NCBI GenBank assembly: GCA_036852015.1
Contig: JAANDG010000194.1
Span: forward strand, 1-64,000
Reading direction: 5' to 3'
Source of the DNA: Pelodera strongyloides
Lineage: Eukaryota > Nematoda > Chromadorea > Rhabditida > Rhabditidae
Length of the DNA: 64,000 nucleotides
Below, one piece after another: positions 1-12,390 of this stretch. Positions within the stretch are counted from its first letter, which is position 1; every line of letters starts with the position of its first letter. Both the position numbers and the translations under genes were made by a program. Under the pieces are notes generated by a model, which saw nothing but the letters and a program-made list of their open reading frames with translations, was not told where the DNA came from and did no database searches.

Positions 1-96
1 GAAAAATGTAATTTGGTGCTTTCAGATGAAGTTCCTCGAGCACAGAAATGGATACACCGAGGTCATAAGTGGCAGTGAGGAGAGATTGAATAAGTA

Positions 97-260
97 AGAT
101 TTTCTGGTGGTTTTCTTCTAAGCATCTATTATCTATTCTAAGCATTTTCTTCTAAGCATCTATTATCTATTCTAAGCATTTTATTCTAAGCATCTTCTAA
201 CCATCTTATAAGCTTCTAAGCTTCTAAGCATCAAGCATCTAAGCATCTTCTAGGTAAAAC
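97..260. repeat. Irregular tandem repeat, TTCTAAGCAT core
   Basis: The words TTCTAAGCAT and CTATTATCTATT recur many times in about 160 bp with variable spacing (AGCATC, AGCATT, AGCTTC variants). This is a degenerate short-period repeat. It lies just upstream of the truncated retroelement that begins near 340. No gene is visible in bases 1-330. Confidence 0.7.
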
Positions 261-339
261 ATCTATTATTGTGGCTGTAAGTGCGCGACAGTGCACGATC
301 TTTTTATTGTAACTTTTTTTGAAGAACAACACATACGTG

Positions 340-1725
340 CAGTCACACGGCAGATCCACAAAATAAAACAAAATTTCGTTGTAACATGTGTGGACAAAGC
401 CAATTCCAACTTCTGCTTTTCATGTCCTTTATTATACCGTAACTTCCTTCATAAGGAGTTGGGCATAGTTTAGTCTAACAATGTTTACCAAACAGTGGGC
501 AATGATACATATCAACCATACAGTTTAGAGACAAAAGATTCTATAATAAACAGACACAGTGATTACTCGAGTCTTTTCCGTAATAATCTTCCAGATAACC
601 ACAGAAAACTACCTAACATTTATGCCATACCCAAACTCCATAAACCTACAATTAAAATGAGATTTATAACAGCAGCTAAGGTTAGTTCTCTAAAAAACAT
701 TTCTATTTTAACACAAAAAATACTCAAACATTTAAGAACACATTTTTCAAACTACTGTAAAGCAACTGGCAATCATAATATCCACAAATCTTACTTTTTT
801 TCAATTGAGAATTCAATGCAAATTTCCAATAATTCTAGTCTTCACCGCTTCAATAAAATACGGGTTACGGTTACGGATTTCAGTAGTCTTTTTACCAACT
901 TACCACACGATTGTGTCCTTAAAAATATGTATGAACTACTCGAATTATGTTTCAAAAATGCTGGTAAAACATACATAAATGTTGCATTTAAACACTGCTT
1001 CTATACTGATACATACTCTCAAAATTGCTACACACTAACAGAGGTTAAACATATAATACATTATATTGTCACAAACAGTTTCTTAATCTTCAACAACGAA
1101 GTATTCCATCAAACAAAAGGTGTCCCACAAGGAGGTAACGCCTCACCACTCTTGGCAGATCTCACTCTATCAATTATAGAATTCAATTTTTTCAAAAGTA
1201 ACAACAACTCACATCTAGTTTACAATACACGCATGTTTAGGTATATGGATGATATTGCCATATTTTATAATAATTTGTGACTTTGTTCAACTCATAAATA
1301 TGTATCCTACATCTCTTAGTCTTGAGCCTGCAAATGATAGTGAAAATTCAGCAGCTTTTCTAGACCTTCAAATTACTCGAGTTAATGATAAGTGGGCTAT
1401 AAATTTATATAACAAAACAGACGACTACATATTCGACGTCATTAGATTTCCAATGTACGATTCTCATATCTCAACAAGTATCAAACTAAATTGTATAATG
1501 GGTGAAATAATACGAATATACCGTTGCACTTCTTCTTTAGAGTTTTTCAAAGACAAGGTTTGTCAACTTACACACAAACTTATTCGTAATAAATATCCCT
1601 TGTCAAAAACCACTCAAATATTTTGGAAAACTATTCACCGACACCCATGTATAGCACTAAAATATAATAATGACAGCAAAAGACTGACTAATTGGTACAA
1701 CAGTAATTTCAATTTTAACATATAA
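340..1725 (+). pseudogene. Broken Penelope-like (Naiad-type) reverse transcriptase
   Basis: The translation aligns by eye with the C-terminal half of the intact ORF at 44437-47220. Shared landmarks in order are TCVDKA.SNFCFSCP, GNDTYQPY, IPKLHKPT.KMRFITAAK, DFSSLFTNLPH (motif A Asp), GVPQGGNASPLLADLTLS (motif B), RYMDDIAIFYN (motif C) and AAFLDL. The endonuclease and CxC region are absent. Two lesions are visible: an in-frame TAG at 471-473, and a frameshift near 1250-1280 just after the YMDD box, after which the protein continues in another frame to about 1725. By eye a little over half of the residues match the intact copy, so this is a different and older family, not a dead sister copy. 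Confidence 0.88.
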
Positions 1726-1875
1726 TATCTAACTTAACCTATTCAATATGCTTCACATTATTAACCATATTACCTAATTAACTAACACATAAGTATTATT
1801 ACAAAAACTAACCAACTAATACATAACTATTACTTCACATAACATCTCCCCATAACAAACACACCACCACACAAA

Positions 1876-1910
<35 letters not shown>

Positions 1911-2207
1911 CAAAACACACATAATATGACACCACACTACAAACTACAAATAACATAATCTCACATCACACTACAAACTACAAATATAAATATAATTGTA
2001 CTCGAACATTAAAAAACCAAACAATTAATTAACTGCAATAACAATTGCACTCAACATAAAATCGAACATACACATAATCAATCACACAATCTTCAACAAA
2101 ACTGTGATTTTTCTTTATACATAGTTATTTTCTCTCTCTCTCTTTCTTGTGTGTATTCTCATTTTTATTTATTTTTTTTCCTATCGCTCAAAGCTGTGGT
2201 CATCGTA

Positions 2208-2286
2208 CTGATGAGACCCAACTACAGCAAAATCCTCGTATACGATCAGGGTCGAAACGGGGTTATCATGTTAAAGAACATGATAC
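2208..2286 (+). other. Hammerhead-like core plus hairpin in retroelement 3' region
   Basis: CTGATGA at 2208-2214 is followed directly by GACCC. A 29-nt loop follows, then GGGTC at 2249-2253 and directly GAAAC at 2254-2258. That is the order of a type I hammerhead ribozyme core around helix II, with a perfect 5-bp stem. Next comes a hairpin, TATCATGTT then AAAG then AACATGATA. Helix III would be minimal and helix I is not convincing, so self-cleavage is uncertain. The same layout occurs in the pseudo-LTRs of the element at 43885-49919. Confidence 0.5.
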
Positions 2287-2390
2287 ACTTTATCTCTCAA
2301 TACTCTCATTTATACTTTTCCTTATATTACTGTAACTCTATTTACTTCTTTTTTAAAAAATAGTCATTTGTATGCCTCATATGGGAAGGT

Positions 2391-4771
2391 AGTTGCCCAA
2401 TATACTTTTGAAAATCCAGTTGTTATACCGCTTGAACAAAGTATTTTAGATACGGAGACCAAGCGGTCTGTGTTCCTGCCGAGCACCTTGCACTACGACC
2501 GTTTTGCTACTGCAATAAGAAGAAACAATGAACATTTCAAATAAATAGATAATATAACTCTGGGACATAACCCATTCATGTAGCATTATCACGTGGGATT
2601 TGAGAACGTGTGATGAGTAGGTTGTATTCAAATATTACTTCTAAATAAGGTACGTATATCCGGCAAATCATGGAACGCATTATGTCCAGCGTATGTTTCA
2701 AAACCACGTGCCGTATCGCTTTGTGGATTTATTTCATAGGTGTATCTTTCGTGAAAAACATAGTGTTATATCAATCGACATTCTTTGATATGATATGTGA
2801 TTACGTGGAGATTTTCCCTATTCTTTTTTGTTTCTTTTTTATAAACTTTTGTAGAAAACAATAATAGCCCAACTTTTTGTTTGTAAAACCGTAGCCGTAG
2901 AAGAAATGAGTTTACCCAATTTCTTGTTTATTCAAGGCCTTTCACTGTCACTGTTGCTGTACCTTTGTTGCTGTAGAATTCAATTGGTAAATACGCATCG
3001 TGAACAGTATCTTTTTTAAAGAAATTTGTAGCAGAAATGTTTTATTCGCGCATTATTCTTTGCTAGCTTTAGTATTAATAAAACAATATTTTATAGCGAA
3101 CGTGAACACTGATTTTTGTGTGGTTCCGTTCTAACCCGATCCCTACTGATAAGGGAGAAAATGCATGATGCCCATCAAACGGTTCAGAAATCACATGTCG
3201 TGCCGCTTTAACTTTCTCTGTTCCCAGTTTTATTTTTCGAGATAATGGCAATACTTCACACGTAAACTTAACTTTATTAATATAACGATTGAGTAAACAC
3301 ATATACATTTATGAAATATTTGAGTAATCATGTTTCCCCTTAAATAAAGAAGAAATACATCAGAGAAACTCTCTAAAATATCGTCTCTGAGTAATATAGC
3401 AAAAAGCCAGTAAAATTGTGATGTTTATGTGAATTCTAATAGGCGAAACTAAATATAAAAAGTCTAAAAAAAATGAGTCGCGAAGGGAAACTAAGAAAGT
3501 AAAAAGTAAGCCGCGAATATTGGGGGAATTTGTTCGACAAAACTCGTTGATAGTTCTTGCTGGCCACTATGCGAACTCCAAGAAAAGGATCTTTAAAGCG
3601 TAATAACTATCGGTTTTTGAAATGTATATTGTATGATTTATTCGTATGTAGCGTATGTAAATGACTGCGCGATACTGCGCGATCTTTATTCTAATTATAT
3701 ACATTTGCATACACTACATAGAAATACATCGTCCATAGCACTTTTCAAAAACCGGATGTTACACCGCTTTAAGAACATCATCATTTAACGCGAGTAGGTA
3801 GCATTTGCGGTCCGCTCTTGTGATGTGCATAGTATCTATCAACTAGGTAAGAGTGTCTTCTATTAAAACATTTTCTCGAAAAAAAAGACTAGGCTGGGAG
3901 ATATGCAGGCTGCAGAGCCATGTAGGTTGTACTGTCTTATTACTAGGAGGTTTTGAATAACGGATAAATATTAAACAAATACAAATATTAGTAAGAAAAG
4001 AGCACCCGCTTTAATCATGGATCCTACCGTAAGGGTTAGCTTACAAGCCGAAAATTGAAAAAAAATATATATATTTACGATCACTAGTAAAATAAGATGT
4101 TGGTTTCCAATGGTGAGCTTTCTTGCGAATAGATCCAAGGTTAATTGCCCTAATTCTACATCTAATGAGGATGAGCAATCTATTATCTAGTACCTATAAT
4201 TAGAAACGTCTCTCTCCATCTTTCTCTCTTTCTCTCTCTCTCTCTCTCTACCACTCACACATCTCTATCCCTCCCTCTACCGGCATCCTACTTTTGTGAA
4301 TACACCTTTGAGGGATAATTAGGATAATTAGGGCAATTAGCCAATTAACAAGATCACATATATCTATATCCGTGTATCATCGGGTCAATACTTGTACTTC
4401 CAGCTTCCGGCAGTAGGAACGAGTTCTTATTCCAAAAGTCGGACATGTAAATGTGCCGCTTTTGACGGGCTTTTTCGGTCGCGCCCACACCTGAAATAGT
4501 GTTTTTTTTATAAGGATGATAACTTAAACTCCAGTGTATATGCGGTTAGATCTAATTGTGTTCTTCTGCGTGGCACGTCTGACGTCTCCGAACAAGGGCG
4601 AACTATTCCCTGCGATCTGGCGCAAATGTGGCACATTTTAACCCCTAATGCTCCAAGATTGTGCTGCCACGTTGGCACAGAAGGCTAAGCTTCTCTGATT
4701 GTGTTATGCTTAAGTTTAGAGCTCTCTCTCATCACCTTAACTAACCTTTACATAAAGGGTTGTAAAGAACA
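2391..4771. other. Intergenic region without a recognised gene
   Basis: No open frame with family similarity or a coherent exon series is seen. It holds a diverged TTAA inverted-repeat element (3593-3772), a (TC)n tract near 4210-4250, and fragments ending in motifs like CAAAACCACGTGCC that also occur in a short element at 42444-42550. The 3' end of the carrier gene on the minus strand lies at 4772. I saw no clear AATAAA on that strand nearby. Confidence 0.6.
3593..3772. mobile_element. MITE, family A (diverged copy)
   Basis: It begins TTAAAGCG and ends CGCTTTAA, with CGGTTTTTGAAA near the left end and TTTTCAAAAACCGG near the right end. The flanks and terminal inverted repeats match the TTAA family A described at 6365, but the interior is more diverged. 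Confidence 0.6.
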
Positions 4772-7700
4772 TTATAGGCGCGTAGGTGGTTCCATCTCAA
4801 GCAACTGACCGAATAGATTAAAATCCAATAGTAATCGATATGTCCATTCGACCGTGAAGAACGTGGCGGCGTTTGACGGGAATGCTCTGTAATTGTGGGT
4901 TAATTAGCCATTAATTCGACAAGCTTATTAGGCTCAGGCACATACTTAGAAATATATATAGGTTTCTAAGGCCTGGTCTAGGTATTAGTCTATGCACAGA
5001 CCACGTCAAGACGAGTTCTCATGGCTAGACCTAGCCTCTAGGCTATAGCTAGTCCCTAGGCCACGCTTAGCTCATAATTTACGTAAGGCCTATATGATCA
5101 AAACATAAATCGCAAAAGTAGCTCAAATTCTTACCTGATTAACGTTGAGCCGAGTCCCACATAGAACGTTCGCAATCCTCGCTCGGCATACGTTTTCTTT
5201 ATGCAGTCCCAGTAGCCCTAAAGTTTAGGAAAATTACTTACGTCGATTGAAATGTCTTCAATTGGCAACGAAATATTCTAAACTCCTAGACAGATGTGGG
5301 TCGACCGGTCGGAAAGGAAATAAGTGCCTACGTAAATGTTGCGAACGAGGGTGTAAATCATAAAATTATATAAATGCATACCTTATATGAATCATCGGCT
5401 TGGAACCTCGTCTTAATTACATCTGCGGGGTAATTGGCCAGCCAGGAGAACATACCAGCCGCACCTAAAAATAATGTTGCTAATTGTTTGGGTTGTAATG
5501 TGATCATAACACTCTTCTTTATATATAACTTTCAATATCGATCGACAACCCGTATGCACTGCTACACGTATGCACCCTTCACCACTTCACCTTCACTGTT
5601 TGTCTAGCGAGTTCTTTTATATTATTTTATGCTGTGATTTTTCGTTTCACTTCCTGCAATTTTTACACCACGTGAGAAGCTGAGCCTCTTGAATGTGCTC
5701 AGTCAGCCTGTATGTGTTTCTCTCTTTTCATGTTAATTTACATTTGACAAGATAATTACTAATTACATTGCACGAATTCTACAAATTTGTGATCAATCGA
5801 TAATTACACAATTTTCAAATCGATAATTACCTCCAGCCAATAGCAATTGCGGGGCGGTTAATGATTCCATCTTTCCGTCTTTGCTCATTTTCCGAGCCAT
5901 CCACTCATACGACAAGAAGTAGACACCGAAAGCGGGTGTGTCACGGATCAACGTGATGAAGTAGCCTCTGAAATTGTATATAAAATCTTATTCCATAAAA
6001 GAGTAACTGTAGTGTGCGCTAGCACTCACGTTACGGAAGCATACTTAAATTGTTCCGTTGTGTATAAAAGAGTGGTATCGCAGCTCAAAGTAGAATATTC
6101 TCATGTAAAAGAACTATGTGTGCCTTCATTCGTAAAGATTTTCGTCTACGCTACAGACGTTTCATAAATATGGAAAGACGCTGCAGGCGGTGTAGCCTTC
6201 TGGTAATTCAATAATTTGCCAGCCTGCAAGGTTTAGGCGAGTTTTGAACTTGCAAGGACTACCAGAAAATTTCGTAACATTTGCTACTAAAGAGCTAACA
6301 TAAAACACTACGAATCCCCACAAGTACTAGAAACTCTAACAAATAAAAAATTACACTATTAATTTTAAAGCGAAATACCGGCCGGTTCTTGAAACACATC
6401 GAATACACCAGCATTCTTATGCTGCTTATGCAAACGAACATAAATTAGAATAAAAAATCGAGCTAAAATCGAGCAAATTAGCATAAATACGTAAGAATTA
6501 ACGCTGTCCGCGATGAGTGTCAAAAACGGCCGGTAGTTCGCTTTAAAATATTATAAGTTTAATCATACCTGTTCATGCTCATGATTCCCTGCTCTTTGAT
6601 CATCATTTTTGCCGCGTGAATTGGCGACTTGTACATCGTGTGCGCCGAGTCGTACTAAGACATATTAATTAAAAATGTTCGCAAAACATTTTACACGCCG
6701 CAAACGAGTTACGACATTTGAACTGAACTGCGTGATACACGTTACGCGAGATATTAGCGCGCCGCACACAAGAGTATTAGCAGTTGACCAGCATACGTTT
6801 CAAATCACACATCTTACCACTTTAAGAAAATAAGTACTAGTTCATACCTGAATTTGCATTTTCAATTTGAGCCGTTCTGATGGTGCGGCAATTATCGACT
6901 GTGCCATTCCGGCGGCACAACCCGAGATAAAATGGACGTGGAGTTGGCTGGGCTCCGCAAACTCCTAAAGTAATAGCTAATTAGTTATTGGTTAATTGCC
7001 TAATTGCTTTTCTTCTGAGGCATGATTTACATGATGCTTGTTGGAAAAGGGTGGCTTGTATAATACACAGAAAATAAACACATGAATCATAAATACATTT
7101 CCAAAAATAATAATGGTGTTTTGCTACTACAGTAGGCTAGCAGACATGCCATCTGAGCGGAACTTCTTATTTAAAGGCGCAGGCTCACACGTACAAAGTT
7201 TATCACACATTTTTCTATGAGGCAACTACAGCATTTCACAATTCTGATAGCGAAGAGCGCATTTCTTACGGTATTGAATTGTGGAAGTTATTGGCAAATC
7301 TAATCTAGATTCCCAGATATGAAGCGTGGACTGAGACGTGGGCGTTGGCGGATTCAGAAAATTATTAAAAAAACTAATAACCAAACTGACCTTACTAACG
7401 GCGCCATGCACTCCGAATACTGTAGCATTGATAATGGTTAGTGAGGCCAAAGGCGCTGTTAGGCCTGAAAGTCAAGTTCAACTGTAAAACAAATATCCAG
7501 TAAAGTATCAGAATACTGTACTTCTACTACAATATATGCTCAGGAGGTATACGTCAACCACATACAACATAACCATACAATAGTTTTCAAGAATGCTATA
7601 ATCTATAATAAGAAGCTATAATAAGAAGACCATTGAATGCGTCTGTACCGACTGAACTCCAAACCGTATAGCTTCAACATTACCTGTGGTTAGGAAAACA

Positions 7701-8408
7701 ACAAAAACAAGTTTAACTAAAAAAATAAGGAAATAAAACACATACCTTTATACAAGCCGACGAAACCCTCTTTTCGGCAAATCGTGGAAAAACAGTGCCA
7801 TGTTCCTCTGTAAATGAGATTGTTTTAGGCATTGTTATGGGTAAGTCTAATATCGGCCGCTGAGCCTTCACATCGAGAGTGTTTAACCCAGGGTTACACT
7901 TTAGTTACCAAAAAATTTTGATACGTAACGTCAGCGTGTTGATACTCCATGCCCCCAATTTTATAAAAATATTTTTTAATCGTGCATACTCCATCTCCTC
8001 CAAAGTCACAAAAAGTTGGACCTAATTACCAAATTAGCATATATAATAACTGTCGTGCATTATGAAATTACGATGCCGCGCATGTTAATTTACAATGCTT
8101 ATTTGGTGTGGATCTCAAGGCGTCGTAAATTCGCTAAGCGTATACCTAGAGGAGAAGAGCGAGAGAGAGAGAGGAAAGAGAGAAATATAGATAGGGGATT
8201 AGAGAGAGGTAGAAAGAGAGAAAGAGAGAAAAAGAGAGAGATAGAGAGAGAGCAAAAAGATTCTCGCCGATAAGTTAGCTATTTCTCGGACAAATCACCA
8301 GGTTTCATATCATTTTTCGGTGTGTGCCCTCGATGCGGTTGATGTCAAATTTGGGGGCTTTGATTGATGGCATTCAACAAAGCTCGGCATCTTATATATG
8401 GATTTGAG

Positions 8409-8457
<49 letters not shown>

Positions 8458-10551
8458 AGAAGAGAAAGAGAAGAGAGAGAGGTTACAGACTTGCAAAATT
8501 GTTCATCGCTATGCTTGAGAATCAAAATCTCAGTCTCGACAATTCACCGAATGGGTTAAAAAATATTCTTCTACACTAGTCAGTAAAACAAATATGCACT
8601 ATGCATATTTGTTTATAAGATATAAAAGATGAAAGAAATAAAAATGGAGCTAAAGACATCCAACCATCAAGTACTAACGCGAATAAAACACGAAATTTGA
8701 TTCACCCGACTTTATGCTTATAATCAATAGACATTCACGACTTGCAGCGATTTTCGCTGTGTGCTTTATCTTTATCACCCCACTAAAAAGCGGCGAGAAA
8801 TAGCGTAATAGAGAAATCGTTTGCAGAAAAGAAAGTGAATGTGAGCCGAATTTCTGCACAAAAGTTATTCGAAAAAGATAAGCTGTCGGCTTTTCGAACT
8901 AAAAGGATCGGGAACATTCTTTGCGGAGAATTTATGGATATCGATTATTAATAAACGCTCAAAAGCAAAATTCAACAAAAGCAGTGGCATTAACTTGGGG
9001 CATCGGTAAAGTTCACCAAAAAAAATCGCCTTTTTCACTAAAAACACGAACAGCGACAGTCCATCTGGTTATTGCCGGTCACCCAAAAGTGTGCCAGGCT
9101 AGAGCCAGGCTGCCGCCGCAATGTGAATTTCTATTAAATCCGACTCACCTATACAACGTTCCTCCCTGGCCAGGGCCTGTATGCTGTGTTTGTAGACGAA
9201 CCTTCACGGTGTCCAAAGGATGTCCAGCCAACACACCAGCTGCTCCTGCAAAAATATACAAGATTATTGAATATTAATAATTTGGAATATCAATTACCCT
9301 GGAGTCTAGGCTAAGATACCATACCTTACCTTCACGAGGAATGGTAAGAAAAACGACTGTACAATAAGTATCACGAGAATGTGGAAACACCGATATGGCC
9401 CGGAACATTTCCCAAAACCCCGATATGACCCCGATATGGCCCAGATCACGGCCCGATTTTTTGAGGGACTTGATCGGGGCCATATCGGAGTTTTTGGTTT
9501 CCCATTGTCTAACAATAAGTTGAAATAAGTTGGCAAAATATGTAAACACTTCTTAGGTTTCTCAATCTGCCTAAATTTTTCTTTCTTTTGGAATGAGGAT
9601 TTCTCTAATTTCAAGCACACACTTTAGTGCTTCTTGCGAAAACATCTATTTTTTACAGAGTTTTCCGAATACTGGATAATCAATGAATAATCATAGTTCC
9701 CTGATAATTTTTTATCATATAAATAATAATGCCCCTTAAAAGTACATCCTATAATCAATAGCCCTCCCTTCTTATGACTATGTAATAACCGGTCAAGCGT
9801 TTTGTCTCCGAAATTTTATCAATATCAATAAATAACGGTGCGCCGTCAACGAAATATGATCAATTAGATTGAGAAGTATAAAAATAAAACACTTTTTTTT
9901 TGTTCTTTTAAAAAGGTCAGCGTCTAGACCAAAGAGACAACTACTGCTCTATAGATAGTCTACTAATAGGAGAGCCGATTTGGCTAATATGTGAATAATT
10001 TTGGACCGAAATCCGCACCCAAATTTCCAAACCCTAATTTAGTTAATTAAGGGAAATTAAAGGGCAAGTTGCCGAACCCTAACTTCCAAATAGGTAACAT
10101 TTTTGCTCTGCTTCAGTGCCCTGCATGCTTCAAAAGTTGACGACAATTATAAAACTTAAAGTGGTAGAAACACGCATATAGGTTTTCGAGTTCCAAGGTT
10201 CAGGCACAAGAATTATAATTATAACCAAAAGTTTTCATCGCCTCGGGGATACGGATAAACCGTACATGACACTAAATTAACTTAAAATTCTTAAAGCGAA
10301 GTACCGGCCGGTTTTTGTAACACATCGTGGACAACTGAATTCTTACATATTTATGCTAATTTGCTCAAATTTCTATTCATTTGCATAAGCTGCATAAGAA
10401 TTCTGGTGAACTCGGTGTTTCAAAAACCGGCCGGCATTTCGCTTTAATGTTTAGCGCAGAGCAAAATGAGTGTGCCACACTAAACTGTAAATTACAAATT
10501 CAATAAACGCTTACCTCCAAAACATCCAGCGACGAAATCAATAGCTGCCAT
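4772..10551 (-). CDS. Mitochondrial carrier, SLC25A29/SLC25A45-like
   Basis: Ten exons join in phase on the minus strand: 10551-10515, 9245-9149, 7807-7746, 7464-7391, 6964-6848, 6654-6569, 5967-5831, 5464-5382, 5217-5135, 4886-4772, giving 296 residues, the normal size for the family. The three carrier repeats carry the signatures PLDTVKVRLQTQ (from residue 22), APSERLKLKMQ (from 117) and YPADVIKTRFQ (from 215). The C-terminal repeat contains GLRTFYVGLGSTLIRAFPSN, typical of the carnitine/basic amino acid branch (SLC25A20, A29, A45, A47, A48). Members are six-helix inner-membrane proteins exchanging carnitines or basic amino acids; which substrate applies here cannot be told by reading. Donors are canonical, one being GTCAGT. 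Introns hold family A MITEs at 6365 and 10291. An alternative N-terminus is encoded at 12391-13078. Confidence 0.93.
5670..5765. repeat. Dispersed repeat, GAGCCTCTTGAATGTGCTC
   Basis: This intronic stretch is the reverse complement of part of 21575-21640, sharing GCTGAGCCTCTTGAATGTGC, CAGCCTGT and ATGTTAATTTACAT. A third relative lies at about 21960-22020. The family is unknown. Where the other copies sit they are next to CTCTTTATT-type tails, which suggests a small retroposon. Confidence 0.5.
6365..6546. mobile_element. MITE, family A (TTAA-flanked inverted repeat)
   Basis: It begins TTAAAGCGAAATACCGGCCG and ends in the near reverse complement, CGGCCGGTAGTTCGCTTTAA. The interior holds GCATTCTTATGCTGCTTATG and AAATTAGCATAAATACGTAA, as in the other copies. 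The TTAA at both ends fits the target duplication of piggyBac- or Kolobok-type DNA transposons. There is no coding capacity. It sits in a carrier intron, about 22 bp from the donor end of exon 6654-6569. Confidence 0.88.
8150..8480. repeat. (GA)n microsatellite tracts
   Basis: Purine-rich GAGAGA tracts lie at about 8156-8255 and 8406-8482 within a carrier intron. The ORFs across them read only RERERE or SLSLSL and are artefacts. Confidence 0.85.
9390..9495. repeat. Inverted repeat, CGATATGGCCC
   Basis: CCGATATGGCC and CCCGATATGACCCCGATATG are followed within 60 bp by the reverse-oriented GATCGGGGCCATATCGG. The transcript could fold into a hairpin. It lies in the carrier intron between exons 9149 and 7807 on one side and 10515 on the other. 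Confidence 0.6.
10291..10447. mobile_element. MITE, family A
   Basis: It starts TTAAAGCGAAGTACCGGCCG and ends CCGGCCGGCATTTCGCTTTAA, with the usual AAACACATCG and GGTGTTTCAAAAACC inner parts. It lies in the first carrier intron, 67 bp from the exon holding the short-form start codon. Confidence 0.88.
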
Positions 10552-11330
10552 TGTATTTACTTCAGAGAATAAAGATTCTCACAAACGAAATATCCTCCTG
10601 GAGGAAATAAAGAATAGTCAAGTAAACTTGTCGCTTGTCGCGTGTCGCGTATTGCCTGTCGCCTGCTCGCAGGCAATCTGCGAATTTGGGGGAAATTCGC
10701 GATTCGCGGTTTCTTCTTATTTCAGTCGCTGCTGTGCCGCTCAACGGAATACACAACCACGTAGTCCGGAACGGAAACTTGAAGTGTTGCAAATTTCTGA
10801 TTTCACCTCAGCAGTGTTCGTGAAGTAGCTCCTTGAGGTCTCGTAAAATACTTCAGTAGTATCGTGGCGCTCCGGGCCAAGACGTTTGTCGGAAATATAG
10901 ATTCCTATACAGGATTCTGTACTCAACGACCTCGTTCTCCTATCGCACGTCCAGCGATTCGGGTAGAGTTTCCGCGCGAAGCGCACGATCAACAATATCA
11001 GTTATCAGTTATCACAAGAATATCAGTAATGGTCAAAACGCACAGTCGGGTACGCGGAGGAAGTAGTCGTGCCGATAGTTGATGGGACGAACAGATTGAA
11101 CCGCGACGTCGCACTGCCGCATCGATGGCCGCCCCGCGTACTGGTTGGCCGAAAAGGGTGGGCGCGCGAGACGTGCGCTCCGCGCGCTCCCGCGCTCAGA
11201 CACGCCCATTTGACAAGGTACTGTAGAGCGGCTGGAGGGTGTGGGGGTGGCGGAGAGAAGCGCTGTGATATGATCATCATCGAAACGCAGTTATCAATCG
11301 AAAGTGCGGAATTGATCAAAGTAATCAAGA

Positions 11331-11425
11331 AGAGAGAGAGAGAGAGAGAACAGAGAGAAGTTAGAGAGCGAGAGAAAGTGATAAAGAGAGAAAGAGAGAA
11401 TCCAGGGAGACATAGAGAGAACTAA
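11331..11425. repeat. (GA)n-rich tract
   Basis: GAGAGAGA runs are interrupted by short linkers. The tract lies upstream of the short-form first exon of the carrier, within the intron of the long form. Confidence 0.8.
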
Positions 11426-12094
11426 GAACGACGACGTGTAGAGTCCACCACGCGTCACAGTTATAAGACGAATTGAATCGAACTACGTAAACGGCTGCCA
11501 CATGTGATACTGTGATACTTTGCGTCATGAGACCTCGCAGAACTACGCTTATTTGACTAAGTTAGGCTTTTCGATCAAAAAATGGCTCTGGAACTGTTCG
11601 TAATCGCTAAAGTGTTACTCACTACCCATATTAGCCGAGTACTACACGAGTGCATGCACGCTAGCTTCTGACGACACTGCAGCTGGCAGCTAGGCACCGA
11701 AATAAGTTTATATTTATTGATACAGTAATTACTCCAAAAGAATAACTGAAAAAGAGAGAGACCTTTTTAGCTAACTGTAACGATAGGACCAATCATCGCG
11801 ATAGAAAAGCTGTTCGCGTGGTACAAACTAGAACCTTCATTTCGACTACAAACTATAATCTACAAACTCCAATCACAGTTCATAATGTTTCCGGGTTGCG
11901 CGCGATAACCTATGATATAGCTTGGTTTTCCGATAAAAAGATTATCAATGCTCCCACCCTCCCATGTGATTGGGAAACCACGTGGGGAAACTTGATGTGT
12001 GTCCGAACATTTATTATTTGTGATCCCTTTAAAACTTTAAAGTAAAGTGGTAAACACGTCGTTTACTAACCATGGAACTATGCGGCATCGATCG

Positions 12095-12353
12095 TTATGC
12101 TGTGATGTGCGTATGTTCATCAGGGCTTGTACTCTCGCATTGTTTTGAGGGAACCGTCGCTGGTAAGTATAAAATGGTAACGCAACATGATGATATTGCT
12201 ACGGTGTTATGGAAGCGCCGAACCATGGTGGAACTATAGTATCTCGATGTATGTTCGTTAACGAAAGTTACACATCCCCAGAACAATACGATAGTATGGC
12301 AGCGAAAATATCGAACCCGCGATGTGCTGCGCGACAACACCGCCCTCTACCAC
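12095..12353 (-). mobile_element. tRNA-derived SINE-like element
   Basis: On the minus strand the 5' part reads GGTGTGGTGCAGTGGTAGAG (an A-box) and, 30 bases later, CGCGGGTTCGATATT (a B-box), i.e. a tRNA-like head. Unrelated sequence follows for roughly 200 bp. The acceptor stem does not close as in a functional tRNA, so I read it as a SINE head, not a tRNA gene. The 3' boundary is a guess; no target duplication was identified. Confidence 0.55.
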
Positions 12354-12390
12354 TGCACCACACCTCTACGATCTTGCAACTCAACCTTAC

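Larger units (their letters stand above)
340..2390 (+). mobile_element. 5'-truncated, decayed Naiad-type Penelope-like element
   Basis: This is a second, older element related to the intact one at 43885-49919 but in the opposite orientation and from a clearly different lineage. The coding part starts in the middle of the region before the reverse transcriptase, so the GIY-YIG endonuclease half is missing. The reverse transcriptase is followed by an AT-rich 3' untranslated part with a (CA)n tract at about 1879-1910 and, at 2208-2286, the hammerhead-like core and hairpin also found in the pseudo-LTRs of the intact element. The right boundary is approximate: it is set just beyond that structure. 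Confidence 0.7.

Noticed and set aside
12290..12353. Functional tRNA gene on the minus strand
   Set aside because: A- and B-boxes are present, but the acceptor and anticodon arms do not close properly; it fits a SINE head better.
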